From the NCBI GenBank assembly GCA_013400975.1, contig WBMZ01009434.1, positions 26,531 through 90,530 on the forward strand: a stretch of DNA of 64,000 nucleotides, in the 5' to 3' direction. Shown piece by piece: positions 1 to 22,500 of this stretch. Every line of letters starts with the position of its first letter. The first letter of the stretch is position 1. This DNA comes from Atrichornis clamosus (taxonomy: Eukaryota; Chordata; Aves; Passeriformes; Menuridae). The notes beneath the pieces were generated by a model. The model saw only the letters and a program-made list of their open reading frames with translations, searched no databases and was not told the DNA's origin. The translations under genes and the position numbers were made by a program.

Positions 1-11985
<11,985 letters not shown>

Positions 11986-12183
11986 CCTCGGGCGGCCGGA
12001 AGCGGGACTGGCGCCGCGGGAACCGGAAAGCGGCGGGGCGGGGCGGCCGCGGCGGGAGCGCCCCCGGGCGGCGGGGAGGACCCCGGCAGCGCACCGTGCG
12101 GAGCGGCACCCGCGGGGCTGCGTCCTGCGGCTGGGAATCCTGCCCCTGTCCCTCCGGCTGCGACTGACAGCCTGCAGCGGGAC

Positions 12184-12261
12184 GGGAAGGGAGGGGAAAA
12201 GGGAAGAGGGAGAGGGAAAGCAAGGCAAGGAGAAGGAGGAAGAAAAGGGGAAGAGGGAGGG
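12184..12261. repeat. Homopurine tract upstream of RARS1 promoter
   Basis: About 78 bp on the plus strand made almost only of A and G, with two C interruptions near 12221 and 12226, followed by a short C run. It lies about 200-275 bp upstream of the RARS1 ATG. Confidence 0.85.
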
Positions 12262-12389
12262 CACCCCCCCACCTTCCCCCGCCCCCTCGTTCAGAATCAC
12301 CAGCCAGCACTTTCACAGGTGAAGGGTGTCCTGTCCCCCGAGGGTGGGTACAAAATGGACACAGGGAATGGACAGGCAGGGAGGAAAAC

Positions 12390-12665
12390 CAGCAAGTGAC
12401 AGGACGCGAGGGAAGGGCTGGAGCTGTGCCAGGGGGTGGAGGTTGGATTTCAGGAAAAGGTTCTTCCCCCAGAGGGTGGTTGGTCACTGAACAGGCTCCC
12501 CAGGGAACAGGCACGGCCCCAAGGCTGCCAGAGCTCCAGGAGCCTTTGGACAACGCTCCCAGGCACAGGGTGGGATTGTTGGGGTGTCCTGTGCAGGGCC
12601 AGGAGTTGGACTGGATGATCCTTTTGGGTCCCTTCCAGGTCAGGATATTCCACGCTTCTATGAAA
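12390..12665 (+). mobile_element. CR1 LINE 3' fragment between WWC1 and RARS1
   Basis: The order is GACAGGACGCGAGGG, a GGTTGGATTTCAGGAAAAGG block, GAACAGGCTCCCCAGGGAA, GGAGTTGGACTGGATGATCC, and an ATTC-TTCTATGAAA terminus. This is a 5'-truncated CR1 copy ending in its tail on the plus strand. Its sequence resembles the copy near 51.1 kb in reverse orientation. The left boundary is approximate. Confidence 0.88.
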
Positions 12666-12809
12666 TGTGTCAGTTACAGCATCTCGTGTGACAAGACACG
12701 TGAAAAACTATATGCTTCCAGCTGGTGACAAAAAAGAACCCTAATTTAGGGGATGAGAAGATTCACACAAGACAAAAAGCAAGAAGGCAGGTTTGTCCAG
12801 AAAGGTCAC

Positions 12810-12815
12810 TTTATT
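12810..12815 (-). terminator. WWC1: Candidate distal poly(A) signal of WWC1
   Basis: AATAAA on the transcribed strand in the context CCAATAAAGTGACC, about 650 bp downstream of the WWC1 stop and just before the intergenic CR1. Whether it is used cannot be seen from sequence alone. Confidence 0.55.
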
Positions 12816-13131
12816 GGAAAAACCTAAAATGGACTTTAAACCTGCAGCCCTCCTCCCACAGCAGTGGTTTCAATGGGCTCCCCACGTTACCTTAACAGAC
12901 CCATTACAGACATGAGCTGCAGTACAAATGTTAAAAGTGCAAGTATTCTGAACTTCACACCTACTTTTATGACCTGGCAGGAAACACAAATGCTTCACAG
13001 CTCACAGAAAATTCGTTCACAGCACTTGGGAGTCCCAACTGTCTCCCTGCATTCCCCACAGGGTACAAAATACATCACTCGGAGAGTCGGATGCAGAACA
13101 TCATAGAAGGTAGGGGTGAGGTTCCTTCAAA

Positions 13132-13142
13132 TTTATTTTATT
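13132..13142 (-). terminator. WWC1: Candidate proximal poly(A) signals of WWC1
   Basis: Two overlapping AATAAA hexamers (13137-13142 and 13132-13137) on the transcribed strand in the context CAATAAAATAAATTT, about 325 bp past the stop. Confidence 0.5.
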
Positions 13143-13466
13143 GCAGTAAAACCTCTAAAAGGTAGAGCTGTACAAAAAGTCTAAACAGCATTATTTAAGA
13201 ATAACAGCACCTTACGCTGCATTTGTTCTTATTTAAAATTCTATTTCCCAAAAATACATTCCTAAATATACAAACTATACAATCTTGTCACTTTAATGCT
13301 GGTTTCTGTGATGATATAACTTTAACCTAAAACTCTTCAAAACATCCACATACTGACAAAAGCTCTAATATACAAATGCCTTGGTACGTTCATAATACCA
13401 CATAAATAACTTCAAAACCCAAACTGCATTTGTAGAATTGTCCAGAAAGCAAATACTTTATGGTCA

Positions 13467-13533
13467 TCACACATCATCCGCAGAGAGTGTTGGGATGTTT
13501 ATCCTTGGCCGTGTGAAAAATGCCATTTTTTCT
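13467..13533 (-). CDS. WWC1: WWC1 exon 23, terminal coding exon with PDZ ligand
   Basis: Encodes the last 22 residues, [21 protein letters not shown], preceded by the completed Arg codon. The C-terminal ADDV is the PDZ-binding motif of WWC1. Stop TGA at 13467-13469 is directly followed by a second TGA. Acceptor TTTCAG. Confidence 0.96.
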
Positions 13534-16500
13534 CTGAAAAAAGATGATCAGTTGTTAATGCAACAGAAGTCTCTCCAGAAACATCCATCAGCCACATGAG
13601 AATTTACCCCACCAGCTGTCCCCACAAGGAGCAGCAGTACATCCTCTTATAACCACCTACACCTCTTACATACTTACCAGGCATGAGGCTACAGTTAAAT
13701 TCACAACACTGACCTTACCAAAAGCCATTTCAGAAAGGCTTGGGGCTTTTTGCTTTCTAGGTCTGTTACTTGGGGAAGCAAAGGGCTGCTCTACGTTAAA
13801 GAATTTGTTGCCAAATGGGGAATGACCTGGAGTGCTGCTGGTTGCTTTGATCATGTGCAGTACTGCAACTAATTTCCCTGACTCAGACCTTATACTTTGA
13901 TACGAAAATACAGAAGTTCTTCTTTAAGCAGAACAGTTTGCTGCTGCTGCATAGATTAGTCCTCATCAGCATCTTTGTCATCCACAGAAAAATCATGGTA
14001 GCAGTCAATCTTTCCTCTCCTTCACCAGTAATTACCTGAATGACTGTACTTCCAGAGGCTCCTTCCGACTCTGCCCTCGCAGCCTGTGGACATCCTTGGC
14101 AGCAGCTCTCATCATTTTATCAGCCTTGAGCTCACACTTGTGTTCTGTTTTTTGCACCTAAAGGAATAAAGGAAAAGAGTTGTTTGTGTTTCCAGGAGGA
14201 ATTAGTTTATCCTAACTAATCTCCAAATACAGCAGTATTTCAGCTGCAGGTCTGAGGGGTTTGGAAAGTGTTGACTCTGGATATCACAAGCCACTGAAGC
14301 TTGTCAGCTGACCATTGTAATGGAGATAGCTTTCTGTAAGGGCTCCTTCCAGCCTTCGGTAAGAACTGTGGGTGCTGTCAGCACTCTCTTTGTTTCTTCT
14401 GGATAGATCTTTTAAGGCAGAGGATCAGCACACACAAGAACACAGCACCCCATGTTCCTGCTGCACCCCAAAAAGCACCTCACACCTCACTCCTACACCT
14501 GGGGCCACCATACCTGGGTCTCTGCCTGGTGCCTGAGCAATCCCAGAAGCTGAGAAGAAGCCCTGTACACGTGGGAGGGTGTGATGTAGAGAAAGGTAAG
14601 TGCCAACCACCACACACCATGCCTACTACAGACTGGGAGGCTACACTTGGCAGAACAGATGGCATTTGTGGCTTCTTGTATTTGCACCTCTGCTAGGGCA
14701 GGAAATCTCTGTGCCAGGGCAGGAAATCTCTGTGCTGGCGGAGGCACGGGCTCAGGACCAACAGCTTGATGGAGCCATATGTGGAAGACAAGAGTGACTA
14801 GTGCTGAGGCTTCATTTACTGATTGTCCAAAGTCCCCTGTTTCCAGAATCCCATTTCTCAAACAAGTTGAATGAAATCCCCAGGCAGGTATAACTCACTC
14901 GTTTCTCCACAAGCCTCAGGAGCAGTCGAAACCTCTCGTCATCCTTCACCCACTGTGGCAATTCTTTTTCACCCTGACTTTGAGCTTGTTCCAACTGTTC
15001 CTTCAGTTCCCTCAGCACTGAGATCTCCTGAACCAGCTGGTCGTGCCAGGTTTTTGAAGCCTGCAGGTCCAGCTCCAGGTCTAGCGAGGTGCGGATCAGG
15101 CGCTCTGTACCGAAGGACTTGACTGATGGCTAGAAAAGAAGGGGTGTATGAGCACAGTGAGGACTGTCCCAGCCACTCCACCCAGAAAGTGCCAAATACA
15201 TAATGAGACCCATTTTCCCAACACCTCTCTCCAACACAAACCATCTCTATTGAGCCTGCTTTCCAGTCTGTCTCAAGACAGATAGCACAAATTCAAGGAA
15301 GTGCTATAGATAAGTTTTTTGATTTCTGTGTCTCCACTCAAGTTCTTCCTTGGCAGCTTCTCCAAATCAAGTAAGTCTTGCTTGCACACCTTCCTTCTAA
15401 GTTTAATGGCTCATCTTCAGATAAATCCACAATGCTGCAGGAAAACCTGTGATTGTTTTTTCCAGTAACATACTGCCTTCTGCTTGTTTCAAACACAAGC
15501 TGTCCCAAGAAAACCATCTCCTTAGGAGCGCAGTGTCAGTATTCTGGGGGAATTTTAGTGATTGCCGTCACAGGAGGCACAGGAGGCCATTGTGTGCCAT
15601 GGCAACACTACAACAGGGTCACCTGAGCATCTGAGATATCATCCCCCTCATCATCTTTGCCAACTTCTCAAATTTATTATAAATGCTTAAGAATCTCACA
15701 ACAATAAACACAGCAAAACTGTTTACGCTACTTCTGCTCTGACAAGATGGCAAATACCAGGAACCATCTTCCTAAATTAATTGTTTCAAAGGAGTTCCAA
15801 CTTAAAAGTTCCTATCACATTCTGACGTATCAAAGAATCCTTGAGAGACTTCTCACGCACAAAGAAAAGGTTGTGAATAAAAGCATGTGGCAATTGATTT
15901 ATGTTTGCACATTTTTCCTTTAAAAGAGATTTCTGGTTTTTGCAAGTGTCTGTGAAAAAAAAAAGCAGTGATGTTCTTACCCGCTTGACTCTGACACTTC
16001 GCCTCTCCATCGCATTTCGAACAAAGGGGGGCTTTTTGGACAGCGTTGAACTGTCACTGTCACTGCGATTCAGCTGGGAAGGGAAGTGAAAATCACGTAT
16101 TTTTCATGGAAAGCAATACGAGCAGTGCATGCACACATCAGCAAGACCAGAGGGTTCTGTAAGTTGCTGTAAGAAGTGATGTAAGCAGAACTATGATATT
16201 TTGTGAAAGGCAGGCAGCTACCACTCCAATCTGAGTACACAACATGCACCTGGCACAGCCAGCTCCTGCCACAAGCCTTGAACTCTGTCCCTTTTTGGGA
16301 ACAGACTGTGTGGAAAGAGAGACATGAAGTCAGGGTATGATATAGGACTCTACCCCACTGCTCTTCTCCTGTACAAGGAACTAGGCTGGCTAAAACAGCC
16401 CAGAAAAATAAGCTCTAAGTAATAATAACAACAATAATAACAATAATAATAACAACAACAAGCTCTAAGTAATAACAACAACAATAATAATAATAATCTT

Positions 16501-19500
16501 CTCTAGTATATGTAAAACATGGGACTATTTTATTAGAGATTTCTGTTTTCTCTAATCTGTATTTTTCTATAACCTATATTTTAAGCTAGTGGTGGAAGAG
16601 GCAGGTTTACCTGAAAGCTCTCCCCCTGCGTTTTTCAGCTGAAGAGCTGTCATGTTACCCACATACAGCCTGCCTTCTTTTTTGGTTGTCTCTAGACCCT
16701 TACAAAGAGCTGAGCTCAAGTAGGGTTTAATTCCTTTCTCATGTCCCTTCTCAAAGCTGGGGGAGGAGGGGAACAGGCGGGTGGAATCTGCGTGTCCTGG
16801 GACACAGCACCTGTTCCACCCAAGCACAGTAAGTAAGGTTTGTTCCTCTGGAAGCACCTGCCTCTGAACCAGAGAACCTGCACAGCAAATCTGGCTCAGC
16901 TGAACTAAGAGCTTGCCCACTTGGGACAGGTCATATGTGATAAAAGACAGTGCTTGCTGGTTTGCCAATTCCACTTAAGATATGAGATATTTACAGTTTA
17001 TTTTGACCCTCAATTCAGGAAATAATTGTGAACAAACATTTCAAAGCAGGGGAAGTGACATCTGACCCAACACATGGCCTATTCAGTTACCTTCAAAGCA
17101 CACTGGTGACTGTCAGGCTTGCACAGTTTTTTTGCTGCATTATCAGGTCCCATTTCTATCAGGGTTTTATGGTCACCTCATCTAAAGTCAGGTGGACACA
17201 GCTAACTCAGTTCAAGTTAGCACAGAACACTCTTAAAGCAGCAGGAAACTGTTTAATATGCAGCTGATTCATCACTGTCTTACAGCAGCCCTTCCAGGTC
17301 AGTTTGGGCATCTCAGCATGCTGCAAGTACTGCAAATAAATGTGCACATATATATCTTATAAATTCAGGCTTAATACTGTTAGTTCCAAGGAAAGATACT
17401 GTCCAGGAGGTGAGGACAGAGCAACTTCTGAAGTCAGAGCAGGGAGAAGAAAGCACTGTTGGGTCTCTATGAAAAATTCAGACTAAGTGAACACTGATAT
17501 CATGCATTAATGAAAACCAGCACTTATAACCTCAGGGGTGCATTCTCCTTACCCGACACACGTACTGACTCTGTGGTCCTGGTGAAAACGTCTTTGAGCG
17601 GATGATGGTGCTACCTCTGACAAACTGAGTTTGGGGTGGATTGGCTGCTCTTTTGTCTTTTGGACGAACTACAGTTGAGGACTGTGCAAGACTCTCTGTG
17701 TTGGTCTCTTTATCCACCTGAAAGACACACAGAGCAGTGTTTACGTGCCAGCTTGCCCCCGTGCCCAGGACACTCCCAGGGCTGCCTGACAGCCCCCTGT
17801 GCTGCTCTCAGTCCCAGAGGCGTCGCATTCAAACCCACATATTCCTTATCTGGAACTCTGCTGTATCAACTGCATTGCTCCCTAAGGGAGCTCCACAGCC
17901 ATTGATTGCTGTACAACACAATTTGCTGTACAAAATTGACTCCAACAAGCTTTGCCTGTGGATCCAGCACATCACTGTGACCTGGCAATCCCACAGAGAA
18001 CACAGGTATGATTTTAAAGACCATTATCTTACTTATTGTGCATCTGCAGCAAAGATCCAAGTCGATGCACAGAGAGCACATGTACAGCACACCTTTGTTT
18101 TGACTGTGACTACATTCAGAATTAAACAAGGTCAAAACCTCTGTCACATTAATGAAAACAGTTTTAATGAGCAGCAAAACTGTGGGACAGTGGTCACAGA
18201 GAGTTATTTACAGAGATTTCAGGTAGATAACATTTAATCATCAATTATGAACTTTCAAATAACTGCTGTAGCCTTGGTCAGCTCAATAACAACCCAGTCA
18301 TCAGCTGAGCAATGGCAAGTTTAACTCATCTTTCTGTTCAAAAGGCCTTTGACTGTACCTTCACTGCCATTTCCGTGTGCAGCTGGGAATTCAGGCTTTC
18401 TTCTGTTTCCCACAGTGATTTTCCAGCACAGAATTCTTCCTCTTCCTCTGCTTCATTCTCACTGATCTCATCCTGTTCTTCCAGATCAGGAACCTCTTCG
18501 TCTTGCCTGTTAGGAACAGCTTTATTATTGAAGTGGCCAGTGGTGGACAGCACTGTGGTGCTGGAGCAGGAGGTACCTCCTGTAAGCTGCTGGCCAGGAC
18601 CACATCTGCAAGGCAGGCAGTGGTACCTGGCAGGCTCTGTGGCCACTGGGATTACACAAACACAGGCTCAGAAGGAAACAACTGAAACTGGAGAGAAGCT
18701 GCATCAGAAGGCAACATTACAGCCAAAAACTTCATCCTGATCTGGCTTCAAGAGAAGCAAGATGAGGGGTCAGCCATGTGGTTTGAGCTAAAGGCGAGTG
18801 CATGTTGAAGGGAGCTCTCAGGATGCCATTAATCTTAGTTAAAAGGTGTCGCTGGACAAAACTGAAGCAGTTTTAACACCTTTTTCACCTCCTTTGAACT
18901 CTCTGCAGGCTTCTCCATCAATCCCATTGATCAGGCTTGGTTTTTATTTCAAATGTTGAGCTTAATTAATTAAATCTGAATCTGAACCAGCCAAACAGCC
19001 AAATTAAAATTCAAGCAAAGCCTTGCACCATAGAGTGGAGTTGTCAGGACATCCACAGAACATTGTACAAATAACAAAATTAGCATAGTGCTACTGACAG
19101 TTTTCAACATTTATCAGCTTTGCTCTCGTTTTCCGAGCACAACCTCTGGAACAGAAGAAACAGGATTTTTCACCAAAACAGAGCAAGAAGAAGCCTCCCA
19201 CAGCTCAGTATCATCTGCTTTTTTCTCTGCACCCAAATGCTCTGATCACCCCACAAGAACAAGATGGTGAGATGCCACCTACCAGCTCTCTCCACTAGTT
19301 AAAGTGCTTCTGCTTTCCTCCAGCTTCTTCTCCACAGCTTCCAGTTCAACAGCTGTCTGCTCTAAGAGTGCTGAGACAGAGTCCTGAGGAGAGCAAGAGG
19401 CTTCTTGTGAAGAAATGGCTCTCACAAACTGCACAGTGCCCAGCCTCGGTGGTGAGAGCAGCCCCAGCCCAGCTGCACACACAGAGCTCAGCCCAGCCCC

Positions 19501-22500
19501 GTGAGCACACCAGGCCCAGCATCCCCAGCACGTGAGCAGCTCCAGGCTGAGCACATTCCATGCTCTGCATGTGCAAAGGCTGTATCCTGGCTCACTCAGC
19601 AGGTTCACTCAGCAACGTGAGCTGCCCGAGGGGCAGCAAGGCGAGAGCTCACACCTCACACCACGTACCACATCCCTCAGCCTCCTGAGGAGCAGGTTTC
19701 AGTAAGTACTTAGCCCAGGACAAGGGCATATCTGGAATCCACATGTTAATTATTTTGCTGCACTTAACAATGTTTTCAAGTTGTAAAAAGAAATACACCA
19801 GCATTCACTTCTCATCTATTGTAACAGCCACACAACAAACAAACTCTCTTGCTATTTAGCAGTTGTTCTTACTGTTTTTTCAGTGCAGGGTACTTCAGAG
19901 TGACTGTTTCCTTGTTGATTTTTCCTGTTTTGCTTCTGCTGGTATTTATAACTAAGGAGGTTATACCAACGGGTTGATTTCTCTCCAGATCTACATATTT
20001 CAGCAAGGCTAATTTGTGCTCCACCCTATTGACAGCAAAACCACAGTTTTAGTGTAATACTAAAATGAACAACTGCCACACTAGTCAGAAGAAATCAGAG
20101 TGAAAATCCAGGACTGCATGACTTTGGCAAGTTGGAAAAAAAGAAAGATTGCCTGTTTATCCTATTTCAACACCACTAGTAATGCTTTATATTTAAGTAT
20201 TTTTAGCATTGTCTAGGGCTTCCAATCCAAGTAGCAAGTGTTTCACTACAGCTCCAAAGTACAAGAATCCAGAAGTATGAACAGTGCTACTGCAGCAGGG
20301 TTAAATTACAGCCACAGCTTCAAACAAAAAGAGAAAGGAGCAGGAAACGATGACTCCCTTCCAAGAAACTTGCAAGGCTGACAAAAATCACTGCCCAAAC
20401 CCAAATGTTTTAGCTTTGTATATTCCACTCCTCTTCATCTGCCTTGTAATTTTTTACTGCCTTACATTTAGTACACAACCTGATGTATTCAAAACCAAAG
20501 TAATTGGTTCTCAATTACACTACCATAAATGTTTTCAAAAGGAAGAAAAATACTTAGAAGTTTGACATTGAATCATGAGAGTAGAAATACCTAGTGGTCT
20601 GACAAAGTAGTTCTGTAACAAAACATTAATATTTTTTTTTTCCTGATGAAAATGGTTTTAGCAAAGAATGCTGTGTGGGATAGACCATACAGCTAAAGAT
20701 TATCAAGACTTTCAGAGAAACTGCTATACCTCAGAGTGTAACATCATGTTTAATTAAAAAGAGGAGACAAACACAAAGTTATTAAAATAGAGCTGGATAC
20801 TAACCAAACATTCTTCAAGGTGAGACTTATCTACAGTGCAAACATCGACCCTTAAAGTCTTCTGGCGTAAAGCCGGGTAAGAGATGGAAACCCAAAATAC
20901 TTCGTTGTACACAAGATTGTCTGAAGCGTCCACCGGCCTCGTGCGGAACAAGCAGCTCGTGCTCTCCGAGCAGGGCAGGACGGCCACACGAATGTTCCTG
21001 TGGAGACAGCACTGCAGTCAGCTCTTCCCTACAGCTGTGCAGCTCCCTCCACTGCTACAGCTCCACACACCCCTAACTGGAAGTCATCCTAAGCACTGTG
21101 GACATTATTGTCTGATCCTATTCTCTGGAGTATCAGTCAACTGAAAAAAAAGGAACATCTTGTCACAACATCAGAGATGTGAAGTGGCACAAGTTGCCAC
21201 AGACTTCGTCCTTCTGAGTCTTGTGCTCAGACATCATGGGATCATGTTTTACATGGTTGTTTGCATCTGTGCTACTCATCACACTGCTCACACCCTTCTG
21301 TAGGTAGAAACAGCAAAAACCAAATTTCTGTCAGCTTATTCAGCTGAATTTGAAGACCTTGTGCCTAGAATGAGTCCAGCTGAAGCTGCACATCTTCCCA
21401 CTCCTGTGCAGGTGTCCAAGGAGTTCTGCAGCAGAACAAACACCCCCTCTCCACTCGATACAGGTGCTTGAGGCACTGCTACAATTAAGAACCTTGCCAG
21501 CCAGTGCTAATGCCAGGCAAGTGTCTTCCTAGCAAATACAAACCTTTGAGGAAGAAACTGCACCTTATTTCAGTTTAAAGGTTTATTAGTTCATAAGTGT
21601 TGCCACACATAAAGTCTAGAAACATTTCAGAAAGAGTAATTTTTTAAGAGTGTGAAAAGCCATAAACCAATTTCAGTTTCATTCTCATTGGGATCCAGTA
21701 CAAACATATCAAGTGTGTTTATTTCACCCACTTACACTTTTTGATCTTGTTGTAACAGCAGTGCTGAAACATTACTCAGCTGGATGACCAGTATTGCAAA
21801 TTGTTTGTTTTTGTCATCATATCTGAATTGGAAAGACACAAAAAAGCATTATTATTATTATTAGAGAAGTCTGCCTTGGACTCCATGAATAAGTATTCCA
21901 CAGGTTTCATTAACACAACACTAAAAATTTACAAACAAGACAACACTATAATGGGACCATGACTTACCTGTAGTTTTAAACAAAACCAGTTTCATATTAC
22001 ATGAAGTTTTGCTACCAGAAGATCCAGAATATAGAACAGTCAAAAACACCCAGAACTCAAAAATTCAAATACAATGGACTATAGATTTGACCTAACACAC
22101 ACTGCTGTTCCTGGGGTCTAGTTAAATTGCTGCATTGCAGCAAAAACGGCCTTCTAGAATGACTGCAATATAGAAAAGTTACAAATAAAAATACTTGAAG
22201 TACAACAGTGAAGATGTTATGAGTAACCATTGTTTTACATTGGATGGCCGTGACAGATGAGTTTTGTACTACCTATTTTTACTCAAATCCCACATAACTT
22301 CCACTAAGTCATTTAAGGAGGATACCTCTGTGCCTGCCTTCCTGTGCTGTACCCACTACTGTGGGATCCCTGTGAGGTCAGGGATTGTGACTGCCATTCA
22401 CCCTCAGCAGTCTTCCCCCATCAAACTGCACACTTAAGGACTCTGCAATCCAGCAAAAGGCTTTCTCCAGCCCACCACTGCCAGTGCTCCCACTGCTGGT

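Larger units (their letters stand above)
12810..13466 (-). other. WWC1: WWC1 3' untranslated region (probable extent)
   Basis: AT-rich sequence directly after the WWC1 stop. It contains no recognised repeat and ends at one of the poly(A) signals near 13132 or 12810. Confidence 0.6.
13534..21735 (-). other. WWC1: WWC1 introns 14-22 (between exons 15-23)
   Basis: Nine introns of about 0.5 to 2.1 kb separating the 3' exons. Apart from the microsatellite at 16411-16497 and the short duplication at 14696-14737, no recognisable element was seen. Open frames here are short and have no family match. Confidence 0.6.
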
